From the NCBI RefSeq assembly GCF_005937885.2, contig NZ_CP042176.1:5265501-5329500 (forward strand): DNA of 64,000 nucleotides. Reading direction: 5' to 3'. The notes beneath the pieces are model-generated. The model saw only the letters and a list, made by a program, of their open reading frames with translations, had not been told where the DNA came from and made no database searches. The stretch is from Bradyrhizobium sp. KBS0727 (GTDB taxonomy: Bacteria > Pseudomonadota > Alphaproteobacteria > Rhizobiales > Xanthobacteraceae). Of this stretch, positions 17,507 through 26,047 are shown piece after piece. Made by a program: the position numbers and the translations under genes. Every line of letters starts with the position of its first letter. The stretch's first letter is position 1.

Positions 17507-18490
17507 TTATTTGATGGCCTGGATGCGATCCCAATCGGCCTTGCGATAATCGAAGCTCTCGAAGCTCGTTGTCTTGAGGACCGCGTCGCGGAACTCGTCC
17601 TTGTTGATCTCGGTCACGGTCAGGCCCTTCTCCTTGAAGAAGGCAACCAGCTTGGCCTCGTTCACCTTGATCTCCGCGGTCGCCTTGGCCGACGCCTCCT
17701 GCGCCACGTCGGTGAAGATCTTGCGATCTTCCTCACTGAGCTTCTTCCAGAGGCCAGCGGAGATGATGGTGTTGAGGTGGTCGACGATGTGACCGGTTAG
17801 AACGATGTGCTTCTGCACCTCGTAGAACTTCTTGGCTTCGATCGTGGTGAGCGGATTTTCCTGGGCTTCCACCGTGCCGTTCTGCAGCGCCAGATAGACC
17901 TCCGCGAAGGCGATCGGCGCGGTATTGGCGCCGCAGGCGCGCGGCATCGCCAGATAGGCCGGCACGTCAGGCACCCGCATCTTCAGGCCCTTCATGTCGG
18001 CGCAGGTCTTGATCGGCCTGTTCGACGAGGTGTGCCGCACGCCATAATAGGTCACCGCCACGATGTGGTGGCCGGTCTTGTCCTCGTAGCCCTTGGCGAG
18101 CTCCTTGAAGACGTCGCTCTTGGTGTAGGCCAGGAGATGATCGGCATCGCGGAAGGTGTAGGGATAATAGGTCACGCCGATCGGCGGGTAGCTCTTGGCA
18201 GCAAAACTCGATCCGGAAATGATGATGTCGACCGAGCCGAGCGAAAGACCCTGATTGATGTCGGCTTCCTTGCCGAGCTGGGAGGCCGGATAGACGTCGA
18301 TCGCGTAGCGGTTATTGGTCCGCTTGTTGATTTCCTGCGCCGCCCAGACGGAGGCAGTGTGGAACGGTTCCGAGGTCTCGTAGACGTGGGCCCATTTGAG
18401 CTTGGTCTGGGCCATTCCGGCGGTGGTCGCGGCCATCAGCGCTGCGGCAGACGCCGCCAGTACGATCGTCAATTTCTTCAACACGTGCAT
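17507..18490 (-). CDS. dctP: TRAP transporter solute-binding protein DctP
   Basis: A 327-residue periplasmic protein with a Sec signal peptide (residues 1 to about 27, ending GMAQ) and the DctP core: KWAHVYETSEPFHTAS, VRHTSSNRPIKTCADMKGLKMRVPDVP (with the arginine that usually pairs with the ligand carboxylate), VYLALQNGTVEAQENPL. Given the uxuA/uxuB context the ligand is probably a sugar acid (inference). An inverted repeat GTTCGG-N7-CCGAAC at 18528-18546 lies in its upstream gap and may be a further regulatory site. Confidence 0.93.
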   Translation of the reverse strand: MHVLKKLTIVLAASAAALMAATTAGMAQTKLKWAHVYETSEPFHTASVWAAQEINKRTNNRYAIDVYPASQLGKEADINQGLSLGSVDIIISGSSFAAKSYPPIGVTYYPYTFRDADHLLAYTKSDVFKELAKGYEDKTGHHIVAVTYYGVRHTSSNRPIKTCADMKGLKMRVPDVPAYLAMPRACGANTAPIAFAEVYLALQNGTVEAQENPLTTIEAKKFYEVQKHIVLTGHIVDHLNTIISAGLWKKLSEEDRKIFTDVAQEASAKATAEIKVNEAKLVAFFKEKGLTVTEINKDEFRDAVLKTTSFESFDYRKADWDRIQAIK

Positions 18491-18569
18491 TCCCTCCGTT
18501 GTTACCGTTTTCTCTTGTTACGCATTGGTTCGGGATCTGACCGAACATCGAATGTCCGTCCTGATCGTC

Positions 18570-19382
18570 TCAACCGCTCCCGGCCGAAACACGCGACATC
18601 GGTGCGGCCTCCGTCCCGAAACTCTGTGCAAAGCGCGCCTGCGAATGCGCCAGATGCTCGCGCATCGCCGCGCGGGCGGCTTCCGGATCGTGCGCGGCAA
18701 TGGCGTCGCGGATCGCCTGGTGCTCGGCCAGCGCAGCGCCCCAGGACTGCGGATTCTCGAAATAATGTGCGAGCTTGGCGAAGTAGGGATTGAGCCGCTG
18801 ATCGAACAACTCGCCGACGACGCGGACCAGAACCGCATTGTCGAGACATCCGGCGACCGCGACGTGAAACGCGCGGTCATGGATCATCGAGGCTTCGCCG
18901 GGATGCTGCACGGTCGCCATCGCCTCGAGCGAGGCGTCGATACGCCCGATATCAGCAGGCGTCGCGACCCTCGCCGCCTGTTCGGCAATGGCGGCTTCGA
19001 TGAATTCGCGGGCGCGCAGCAGTTCGAACGGCCCTTCGATCATCCCGGACAGGTGTGCGGGCAACGCGTGCGCGGCGGGTTCGCTGACATAGATTCCGGA
19101 GCCGACCCGAATGCGCACCAGGCCTTCGACCTCGAGCGCAATCAGCGCCTCGCGCACGGTCGGCCGCGACACCTTCAACTGTTCGGCCAGATCGCGTTCG
19201 GTCGGAAGCCGGCTGCCGACGGCGTATTCGCCGCGCTCGATCAAGCCGCGAAGCTGATCGGCAATCTGGCGATACAGGCGTCGTGCTTCCACAGCCTCGA
19301 GCGGCACGCTCGTCTCTCCCTGAAACGATCCCAGACGGATCGATTTTTCTTGCTTGTCTTGCTTGCTTTGGTGAGAGGCCAT
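18570..19382 (-). CDS. GntR/FadR-family regulator (FCD domain), UxuR/ExuR-like
   Basis: A 270-residue repressor-type regulator. The winged helix covers about residues 35-100 ([22 protein letters not shown] is the recognition helix region) and the all-helical FCD ligand-binding domain follows ([46 protein letters not shown], with histidines that often bind a metal). It heads the TRAP/uxuA operon and is divergent from uxuB, with a palindrome resembling E. coli UxuR/ExuR operators between them, so it most likely regulates both sides and itself. Confidence 0.9.
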   Translation of the reverse strand: MASHQSKQDKQEKSIRLGSFQGETSVPLEAVEARRLYRQIADQLRGLIERGEYAVGSRLPTERDLAEQLKVSRPTVREALIALEVEGLVRIRVGSGIYVSEPAAHALPAHLSGMIEGPFELLRAREFIEAAIAEQAARVATPADIGRIDASLEAMATVQHPGEASMIHDRAFHVAVAGCLDNAVLVRVVGELFDQRLNPYFAKLAHYFENPQSWGAALAEHQAIRDAIAAHDPEAARAAMREHLAHSQARFAQSFGTEAAPMSRVSAGSG

Positions 19383-19386
19383 TGAA

Positions 19387-19403
19387 AATTGGCCTTACCA
19401 ATT
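19387..19403. promoter_or_regulatory. Candidate UxuR-like operator
   Basis: AATTGG-N5-CCAATT, a perfect 6-bp inverted repeat, sits 4 bp upstream of the GntR gene and 28 bp before uxuB. The shape matches operators of the E. coli UxuR/ExuR regulators (TTGGT-ACCAA core) and, with one mismatch, the FadR subfamily pattern TNGT-N3-ACNA. Confidence 0.6.
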
Positions 19404-19417
19404 GACCAAAGATTGAC

Positions 19418-19429
19418 GGAACCGGTTCC
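19418..19429. promoter_or_regulatory. Perfect 12-bp palindrome at the uxuB ribosome-binding region
   Basis: GGAACCGGTTCC ends two bases before the uxuB ATG at 19432, where a Shine-Dalgarno is expected. It could be a second protein site or a hairpin-free chance palindrome; one copy only. Confidence 0.3.
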
Positions 19430-19431
19430 AC

Positions 19432-20952
19432 ATGTCAAGCGAGAGGACGAAATCCGTCCATTCCAACCCGATAGAGGGCCATTTGCGCCTCTCGAACGCC
19501 AACCTCGACCGGCTCCCGGGCCAGATCCGTCGCCCGAATTACGACCGCGCGGGCATCCGGCCGGGCATTATTCATCTAGGGATCGGCGCCTTTCACCGCG
19601 CGCACCAGGCGGTCGTGATCGACGATCTGCTCGCGGGAGGCGCGTCAGCCTGGGGAATCGTCGGGGCCAGCCTGCGAAGTCCGGACACACGCGATGCCCT
19701 GGTCCCGCAGGACTGCCTCTATACGCTTGCCGTTCGTTCCGGCGCCGGCACAGAACACCGGATTATCGGCTCGGTCCTTGAGACCGTCGTCGCGCCCGCC
19801 AACCCCGCAGCGCTGATCGCGCGCATGGCCGATCCCGCCGCGCGCATCGTCTCCTTGACCGTCACCGAGAAGGGCTATTGCCACACGCCGCAAACCGGCG
19901 AGCTCGACGGGCATCATCCCGATGTCGTCCATGACCTGCAACATCTGGACGCGCCGCGATCGGCGCCCGGATTCATCGTGGCCGCGCTTGCGCGCCGGCG
20001 GGCTGCGGGCACCGCGCCCTTCACCGTCCTCTCCTGCGACAATCTTTCCGCCAACGGCCACACTGCAAAGCGCATCGTCACGCAGTTCGCCGCCCTGAAA
20101 TCGCGCGAACTCGCCCGATGGATCGAAGACGAGGTCGCATTCCCCGCGACGATGGTAGACCGGATCGTTCCGGAGACCACCGAAGCCGACCGCGCTTCGG
20201 TCGCATCCGCGCTCGGCATGACCGACGCGTGGCCGGTGGTCACCGAGCCGTTCACGCAATGGATCGTCGAGGATCGCTTTCCGGCCGGACGGCCGGATTT
20301 CGCGGCTGCCGGCGTGCAGCTCGTCTCCGATGTGACGCCGTTCGAGCACATGAAGCTGCGGCTGCTCAACGCCAGCCACTCGGCGCTCGCCTATCTCGGC
20401 TATCTCGCCGGCTATGAGACCATCGCCGCCGCCATGACCGACGCGCATTTTGCGGCCTATGCGCGGCAAGTGATGGAAGACGCGGCGCCTACGCTCGCCA
20501 TGCCCGAGGGCACTGATCTGGCGGCCTACAGCGCATTGCTGCTGCAGCGCTTTGCCAACCCTGCTTTGCATCATCGCACTTGGCAGATCGCGATGGACGG
20601 ATCGCAGAAACTGCCGCAACGGCTGCTCGCCACAATGCAGGACCGGCTGCGGCTCGGCTTGCCGATCGACACGCACGCGCTCGCCGTCGCAGGCTGGATG
20701 CGCTACGTCACTGCCAGGGACGAGGCCGGACGCGCGATCGACGTGCGCGATCCGATCGCAGCCAGGTTGAAGGAAATTGCCGAAGACGCAGGCCCCGTCG
20801 CCAACCGGCTGGCTCCGGCGCTGCTGGAGGTCAGCTCCATTTTCGGCGCGCTCGGAGCGGATCCCCGGATGCAGCGCGCCGTCACGCAGGCGCTCACACG
20901 GCTCTATGCGGTCGGCGCGCGACAGGCCGTGCAGGAATTTCGCCCCGCATAA
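19432..20952 (+). CDS. uxuB: D-mannonate oxidoreductase / fructuronate reductase (mannitol dehydrogenase family)
   Basis: A 506-residue long-chain polyol dehydrogenase. Landmarks: IIHLGIGAFHRAHQAVVIDDL (dinucleotide site), SLTVTEKGYCH, VLSCDNLSANG, ERIVPETT-like DRIVPETTEAD, and KLRLLNASHSALAYLGYL with the lysine and catalytic residues of the family. It interconverts D-fructuronate and D-mannonate with NAD(H). In this context D-mannonate is then dehydrated by UxuA. It is transcribed alone, divergent from the regulator, and ends 6 bp from the convergent RidA gene. Confidence 0.9.
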   Translation: MSSERTKSVHSNPIEGHLRLSNANLDRLPGQIRRPNYDRAGIRPGIIHLGIGAFHRAHQAVVIDDLLAGGASAWGIVGASLRSPDTRDALVPQDCLYTLAVRSGAGTEHRIIGSVLETVVAPANPAALIARMADPAARIVSLTVTEKGYCHTPQTGELDGHHPDVVHDLQHLDAPRSAPGFIVAALARRRAAGTAPFTVLSCDNLSANGHTAKRIVTQFAALKSRELARWIEDEVAFPATMVDRIVPETTEADRASVASALGMTDAWPVVTEPFTQWIVEDRFPAGRPDFAAAGVQLVSDVTPFEHMKLRLLNASHSALAYLGYLAGYETIAAAMTDAHFAAYARQVMEDAAPTLAMPEGTDLAAYSALLLQRFANPALHHRTWQIAMDGSQKLPQRLLATMQDRLRLGLPIDTHALAVAGWMRYVTARDEAGRAIDVRDPIAARLKEIAEDAGPVANRLAPALLEVSSIFGALGADPRMQRAVTQALTRLYAVGARQAVQEFRPA

Positions 20953-20958
20953 ACAGGA

Positions 20959-21444
20959 TCAGCGCGGCACCACTGCCGTCGCCTCGATCTCGACGCGCGC
21001 GGCCTTCTCGACCAGCCGCACCACCTGAACCAGCGCCATCGCCGGATAATGCGTGCCAAAGATCTCGCGATAGACCCGGCCGAGCGTCTTGAGACTGGCC
21101 AGATATTCCTCGATATCGACGACGTACCAGGTCAGCCGCACCAGATGCTCGGGCCCGGCGCCACCTTCAGCAAGGATGGCGGCAATGTTGCTCAGCGCCT
21201 GACGCACCTGGGCGACAAAGTCGGCGGCCAGATGGCCCTCCGTATCCCAACCGATCACGCCGCCGGTCACGACGAGACGGCCATCGGCCGCCATGCCGTT
21301 GGCGTATCCTTTCGGCATCGGCCAGCCGCTCGGCTGCAGCACTTGCGGGCCGGACGACGAAGCATCGGATTTGGGATGAGGCACCACGGTCAAGGTGGGG
21401 CCTTTGGGGGCGGTCACGTTCAATTCTCCTTCCAGGACGTTCAC
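20959..21444 (-). CDS. RidA/YjgF family protein lacking the canonical arginine
   Basis: A 161-residue protein with a 40-residue N-terminal extension before the RidA fold (GYANGMAADGRLVVTGGVIGWD, LVRLTWYVVDIEEY, VEIEATAVVP). RidA proteins hydrolyse enamines or imines. The arginine that in E. coli RidA holds the substrate carboxylate (PAR motif) is Met here (M136, YPAMALVQ), so it is not a standard 2-aminoacrylate deaminase. It overlaps the end of the CoA ligase gene by 4 bases (ATGA), which couples it to the aminobenzoyl-CoA pathway, where the predicted intermediate is an enamine CoA thioester. Confidence 0.85.
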   Translation of the reverse strand: MNVLEGELNVTAPKGPTLTVVPHPKSDASSSGPQVLQPSGWPMPKGYANGMAADGRLVVTGGVIGWDTEGHLAADFVAQVRQALSNIAAILAEGGAGPEHLVRLTWYVVDIEEYLASLKTLGRVYREIFGTHYPAMALVQVVRLVEKAARVEIEATAVVPR

Positions 21445-23126
21445 TCAGCCGCAGCGCTCGACGATACGGCGCTGGCCGCAGCCATCTGCCTCAGCGCAAA
21501 ACGCCGCAGCTTGCCGGTTTCGGTCTTCGGCAGCGCCTCGACATATTCGATGGCGCGCGGATATTTATAGGGCGCGATCTCGCGCTTGACGTGCTCCTGC
21601 AACGCCGCCGTGAGTTCGGCATCGCCGCGAGCACCGCCGGCGAGGATGACATAGGCCTTGACGATCATCCCGCGCGCCTCGTCGGGCGCGCCGACGACGC
21701 CGCATTCGGCGACCGCAGGATGGGACAGCAACGCCGCCTCGATCTCGGGGCCGGCGATGTTGTAGCCGGAAGAGACGATCATGTCGTCCGAGCGCGCCAC
21801 AAAGGACAGCCGGCCGTTGGCGTCGCTGACAAAGGTATCGCCGGTCAAATTCCAGCCGTCGCGCACATAGTTCGATTGCCTGGAGTCGGCGAGATAACGG
21901 CAGCCGGTGGGACCACGAACCGCAAGCTTGCCGACCGTGCCCGCCGGCAGTTCGTTCATGTCGTCGTCGACGATCTTGGCCTCATAGCCGGTGACCGGAT
22001 GTCCGGTGGTTCCGGCGACGGCATCGCCGAGCCGGTTGGTGATGAAGATATGCAGCAGCTCTGTCGAGCCGATGCCGTCGAGAATCGTCTTGCCGGTTCT
22101 GCGGGTCCAGGCGTCGAACACCGGCGCCGGCAAGGTCTCGCCGGCGGAGACCGCGAGCCGCAGCGACGAAAGATCGGCGCCCTTGTCCATCGCCGCCATC
22201 ATGGCGCGATAGGCGGTCGGCGAGGTAAAGCAGATCGTGGCCTTGTAGGTCTCGATGATCTTGACCATTTCCGGCGGCGAAGCCGTTTCCAGCAGCGTCG
22301 CCGTGGCGCCGAATCGCAACGGAAAGATCGCAAGCCCGCCTAGCCCGAACGTAAACGCCAGCGGCGGCGAGCCGACGAACACGTCATCCTCGGTGACATT
22401 GAGGACCTCCCGCGCATAGCCATCGGCGACGATCATGAGGTCGCGATGGAAGTGCATCGTGGCCTTCGGTTCGCCCGTGGTGCCCGAGGTAAATCCGAGC
22501 AAGGCGACATCGTCGCGGCCGGTCTTCACCGCATCGAAGCGCACCGGCTTGTTCAGCGCCACCCGGTCGAGCTCGGCGTCGTGGTTCGAGGTGCCGTCGA
22601 AATTCACCACCTGCTTGAGAAAGCGGCTGGTCTTCGCGCATGCCACCAATTCATCGGCAATGCGGCTGTCGGTCAGCGCCAGCGCGATCTCGGCCTTGTC
22701 GACAATCTTTGTCAGTTCGCCGGCGCGCAGCATCGGCATGGTGTTGACGACGACGGCGCCGGCCTTCGTCGCCGCAAGCCATGCCGCGACCAGCGCCGGA
22801 TTGTTGCCGGAACGGATCAACACCCGATTGCCGGGCTTGACCCCGTAATTCTCCACCAGCGCATGCGCCAGGCGGTTCGACCAGTCAGCCAGCTCCTTGT
22901 AGGTGCGCTGACGACCATTGCCGATCAGCGCAATGCGATCGCCCATGCCCTTCTCGACAATGCGGTCGGTCAGTTCGACGGCGGCGTTCAGATATTCCGG
23001 ATATTGAAACTCCGGCCGGTCGAGCCGCAGCTCCGGCCATTGCTCGAACGGCGGCAGATTTCGCCGCGCAAAATCATCGACGTGGCCCGACGGACCAAGG
23101 ACAGGGTCTCTACCTGACATTTCCAT
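21441..23126 (-). CDS. Aryl-CoA ligase, probably 2-aminobenzoate-CoA ligase
   Basis: A 561-residue ANL-superfamily ligase of the benzoate-CoA ligase group. P-loop LLGFTSGTTGEPKATMHFHRD; GIGSTELLHIF; the hinge region GRLSFVARSDDMIVSSGYNI; C-terminal catalytic lysine in PKTETGKLRR. It activates an aromatic acid to its CoA thioester with ATP in the cytoplasm. 2-Aminobenzoate is proposed because the same regulon encodes the two-domain 2-aminobenzoyl-CoA monooxygenase/reductase at 28072-30420; salicylate or benzoate are alternatives. A MarR-type box lies 65 bp upstream. Confidence 0.85.
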   Translation of the reverse strand: MEMSGRDPVLGPSGHVDDFARRNLPPFEQWPELRLDRPEFQYPEYLNAAVELTDRIVEKGMGDRIALIGNGRQRTYKELADWSNRLAHALVENYGVKPGNRVLIRSGNNPALVAAWLAATKAGAVVVNTMPMLRAGELTKIVDKAEIALALTDSRIADELVACAKTSRFLKQVVNFDGTSNHDAELDRVALNKPVRFDAVKTGRDDVALLGFTSGTTGEPKATMHFHRDLMIVADGYAREVLNVTEDDVFVGSPPLAFTFGLGGLAIFPLRFGATATLLETASPPEMVKIIETYKATICFTSPTAYRAMMAAMDKGADLSSLRLAVSAGETLPAPVFDAWTRRTGKTILDGIGSTELLHIFITNRLGDAVAGTTGHPVTGYEAKIVDDDMNELPAGTVGKLAVRGPTGCRYLADSRQSNYVRDGWNLTGDTFVSDANGRLSFVARSDDMIVSSGYNIAGPEIEAALLSHPAVAECGVVGAPDEARGMIVKAYVILAGGARGDAELTAALQEHVKREIAPYKYPRAIEYVEALPKTETGKLRRFALRQMAAASAVSSSAAAE

Positions 23127-23190
23127 CGCTCGCTTTCATCCATGAAAGGCACGAGTTGGGTATCGCGGACGCCCGGCAGCGTTATCGGCA

Positions 23191-23212
23191 ATCATTTTAG
23201 GCTTAAAGTAAT
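23191..23212. promoter_or_regulatory. MarR-type operator, copy 1 (CoA ligase promoter)
   Basis: A 22-bp near-palindrome whose right half is TTAGGCTTAAAGTAAT. It differs at two positions from the reverse complement of the perfect-armed copy at 30455-30476 and lies 65 bp upstream of the ligase start. Confidence 0.65.
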
Positions 23213-23259
23213 TTGGTGCAAGTCCGGAATTTGGCCATCCCGAAGATTTTGCGGAGAGT

Positions 23260-24084
23260 CTAGCGCCCGGCCAGTTGCTTCAGCCGCAGCGTCATCGGCG
23301 AGTTCGGATCGGCCAGCGGCGCAATCGCGGTAAAATGGTTGGCATCGGCAACGGTGCCAAACCGCGCCGCAAGGCCTGCCGCGCCCCAGGCGTCGACAAT
23401 GATCCGGCTCTGCCGGAAATATTCGGCGCTTTCGTTGCCGCCGACCACCGCATCAAGCGAGCCGCGCGCCGGTGGCTGCCAGAACAAGGGGCTGGCCGCC
23501 TTCGCCGACGCGTCGTCGAGCTTCAGCGCGGTGTTGATCGAGGTCGGAACCAGCGGCCGCAGGTCGAACAGGCCCGATATGGTGTAGGCCGCCGTCACCA
23601 GATCTTCCGGCAATGCCGCATCGAGCGCGCGCCAGTCGGTCGCCAGCAGGCAGGCGGCGAGATGGCCGCCGGCGGAATGACCGCTCATGACCAACGGGCG
23701 CCCGAGCTTTGCGAGTTCGCGCGTTGCGGTTCGCATCTGTTCGATGATGTCGGCGACGGAAACGTTGGGGCAAAGGTCGTAGCTCGGCACCGCGACATCG
23801 ATCCCGTGCGCATTCAATCCGCCAGCCAAATGGCTGAAGAAGGAGCCATCGAGCGCCTGCCAATAGCCGCCATGAATGAAGACGACGATCGGCCCCGTTC
23901 CATTGCCGGCAAACAGATCGATCCGATGGCGCTCGCCCGGGCCATAAGCCAGCACTTTTGAACGGCCCTGATGCAGTTCGCGATAGGCCTGCGCATCGCG
24001 CGCCCAGCCGGCCATGATCGCCGGATTTTCCGGCACCCGCGCGCGATTATTGTATTCGACCTCGTAGTCCACATCCGCATTCAA
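23260..24084 (-). CDS. Alpha/beta hydrolase, kynurenine formamidase-like
   Basis: A 274-residue serine hydrolase of the esterase/lipase (hormone-sensitive-lipase-like) group: oxyanion motif HGGYW at 71-75, nucleophile elbow GHSAGG with S137, and a late histidine in ADANHFTAI. The N-terminal EVEYNNRARVPE and HGGYWQALD resemble alpha/beta-hydrolase kynurenine formamidases, which release formate from N-formylkynurenine on the way to anthranilate. The context of anthranilate genes fits, but a pathway ester or thioester is also possible. It lies 33 bp downstream of the MarR gene in the same direction. Confidence 0.75.
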   Translation of the reverse strand: MNADVDYEVEYNNRARVPENPAIMAGWARDAQAYRELHQGRSKVLAYGPGERHRIDLFAGNGTGPIVVFIHGGYWQALDGSFFSHLAGGLNAHGIDVAVPSYDLCPNVSVADIIEQMRTATRELAKLGRPLVMSGHSAGGHLAACLLATDWRALDAALPEDLVTAAYTISGLFDLRPLVPTSINTALKLDDASAKAASPLFWQPPARGSLDAVVGGNESAEYFRQSRIIVDAWGAAGLAARFGTVADANHFTAIAPLADPNSPMTLRLKQLAGR

Positions 24085-24117
24085 CGGATCACCTCATGCG
24101 ATAATCGAAGCGCTGCG

Positions 24118-24612
24118 CTACGCCATCCGCGCCTTGGCGGATTTCTGTGCCGAGCCCTTGGTCTTCGCCAGCAGGCGCATCAATTCGCGGACATCCTTCG
24201 GCGTCAGGTCGCCAAAAATGTCGGCGATCCATAACTCGTGCTCCGCCGCCATCTTGCGAAACTCGGCGCGGCCGGCCTTGGTCAGGCGGATCACCTGGAC
24301 CCGGCGGTCGGAATCCGAGGTGCGGCGGTCGAGATGGCCGGATTCGACAAGGCGCTCGACCAGGCCGGTGACGTTGCCGTTCGAGACCATCATCCGCTTC
24401 GAGACATCCGACAGCGTCATGCCCTCGGGGACCTTGTCGAGCTGGGCCATCAGGTCGAAGCGCGGCAGCGTGACGTCGAACCGCTCGCGCAGGCGGCTCC
24501 GCACCTCGCCTTCGATCAGGGTGGTGCAGGTCAGGAGACGCAGCCACAGCCTGATTTCGTCGCCATGATCCTCCGGGAGCTCGACGGCCTTGGTCTCGGA
24601 ATCGAGAATCAT
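24118..24612 (-). CDS. MarR family transcriptional regulator
   Basis: A 164-residue winged-helix regulator with the MarR pattern: TLPRFDLMAQLDKVPEGMTLSDVSKRM, recognition helix VSNGNVTGLVERLVESG, and the wing DRRTSDSDRRVQVIRLTKAGR. MarR proteins of aromatic pathways often release DNA on binding the aryl-CoA. A divergent copy of the 22-bp box lies at 24681-24702, between this gene and the binding-protein gene at 24839, so it is the obvious candidate to bind all four boxes. Confidence 0.9.
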   Translation of the reverse strand: MILDSETKAVELPEDHGDEIRLWLRLLTCTTLIEGEVRSRLRERFDVTLPRFDLMAQLDKVPEGMTLSDVSKRMMVSNGNVTGLVERLVESGHLDRRTSDSDRRVQVIRLTKAGRAEFRKMAAEHELWIADIFGDLTPKDVRELMRLLAKTKGSAQKSAKARMA

Positions 24613-24680
24613 CGTACAATCTTGTCTGGTTTGGATATCGCGAGATTACCAACAGACCGCAGCTTGGGGTGATTGTCCAG

Positions 24681-24702
24681 ATTTCTTTAGGGTTCAAGCA
24701 AT
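24681..24702. promoter_or_regulatory. MarR-type operator, copy 2 (marR / ABC binding-protein promoters)
   Basis: A 22-bp site reading ATTTCTTTAG-GG-TTCAAGCAAT, matching the consensus orientation of copy 1 at about 18 of 22 positions. It lies 69 bp upstream of the MarR gene and 137 bp before the + strand gene at 24839. Confidence 0.5.
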
Positions 24703-24838
24703 TGGCGCACGGCTTGCATGACCTGCAGGCTAGCTTGCGCAAGCTTGCAGGCGCGGTCGTCATCAGAATAAGCTGCCGCTCGAACATTGGTGTGGCGTCA
24801 GGTTTCGGCGGCGGTCGCGGCCGAACGGAGGAATAATC

Positions 24839-26026
24839 ATGAAGCAGTCGTTGAAACTGGCGCCGTTGAAGCTGGCCGGACTTGCCGTCCTGCTGGGTGC
24901 CGCGGCCGGTCCCGCTGTCGCGCAGGAAAAGGTCAAGATCGGCGTGATCGTGACCTTGTCCGGCCCGGCCGCCGGCCTCGGCCAGCAATCGCGCGACGGT
25001 TTTCAGCTCGCGATCAAGGATCTCGGCGGCAAGATGGCCGGCAAGGAGGTCGAGGTCGTTGTCGTCGACGACGAACTGAAGCCGGACGGCGCCGTGACCA
25101 AGGTCAAGGGTCTCCTGGAACGCGACAAGGTCGACTTCGTCGTCGGGCCGATCTTCTCCAACATCCTGCAGGCCATTCACCGGCCGGTCACCGAGAACAA
25201 AACCTTCCTGATCAGCCCGAACGCCGGACCGTCGAGCTACGCCGGCAAGGAATGCAGCCCGTTCTTCTACGTCACCTCGTACCAGAACGACCAGGTTCAC
25301 GAGATCCTCGGCAAGGTGGCGCAGGATCGCGGCTACAAGCGCGTCTACGTGCTGGTGCCGAACTATCAGGCCGGCAAGGATTCCGCCGCCGGCTTCAAGC
25401 TCGATTACAAGGGCGAGATAGCAGAGGAAAGCTACATGCCGCTCGGCACGCTCGACTTCCAGGTCGAGCTCACCAAGATCGCATCCGCCAAGCCCGACGC
25501 GCTGTTCACCTTCATGCCAGGCGGCATGGGCGTCGGCCTCGTCAAGCAATACCGGCAGGCCGGCCTCGCCGACAAGATTCCGGTGCTCTCCGCCTTCACC
25601 GTCGATGAATCGACGCTGCCGGCGCAGCAGGACGCCGCGGTCGGCATGTTCGGCGGCGCCAACTGGGCCCCCGATCTCGACAATCCGCAGAGCAAGAAGT
25701 TCGTTGCCGCCTACGAGGCTGCCTACAACGGCGTACCCGGCACCTATGCGATGCAGGGCTATGACGCGGCGCTGCTGATCGACAGCGCGGTGAAAGCGGT
25801 GAAAGGCGACCTCAGCAACAAGGACGCGGTGGCGGCGGCACTGAAGAAGGCCGATTTCACCTCGCTGCGCGGCGATTTCAAGTTCAACACCAACGGCTAT
25901 CCGATCCAGAATTTCTACCTGACCAAAGTGGCAAAACGCACGGACGGTAAGTTCGAGACCGAGATTGTCGAGAAGGTGTTTTCGAATTACGGCGACCGCT
26001 ACGCCAAGGACTGCGGCGCGAAATAA
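24839..26026 (+). CDS. ABC transporter substrate-binding protein, branched-chain amino acid/aromatic type
   Basis: A 395-residue periplasmic protein of the LivJ/type I fold, with a signal peptide ending at about residue 28 (GPAVAQ) and the core VKIGVIVTLSGPAAGLGQQSRDG, SPNAGPSSYAGKECSPFFYVTSYQ, LGTLDFQVELTKI, and YDAALLIDSAVKA. Members from aromatic regulons bind benzoate derivatives. The permease and ATPase genes that it needs are not in this window. It is followed 22 bp later by a cupin gene, probably cotranscribed. Confidence 0.9.
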   Translation: MKQSLKLAPLKLAGLAVLLGAAAGPAVAQEKVKIGVIVTLSGPAAGLGQQSRDGFQLAIKDLGGKMAGKEVEVVVVDDELKPDGAVTKVKGLLERDKVDFVVGPIFSNILQAIHRPVTENKTFLISPNAGPSSYAGKECSPFFYVTSYQNDQVHEILGKVAQDRGYKRVYVLVPNYQAGKDSAAGFKLDYKGEIAEESYMPLGTLDFQVELTKIASAKPDALFTFMPGGMGVGLVKQYRQAGLADKIPVLSAFTVDESTLPAQQDAAVGMFGGANWAPDLDNPQSKKFVAAYEAAYNGVPGTYAMQGYDAALLIDSAVKAVKGDLSNKDAVAAALKKADFTSLRGDFKFNTNGYPIQNFYLTKVAKRTDGKFETEIVEKVFSNYGDRYAKDCGAK

Positions 26027-26047
26027 CAATCGGAAGGAAACAGCACC

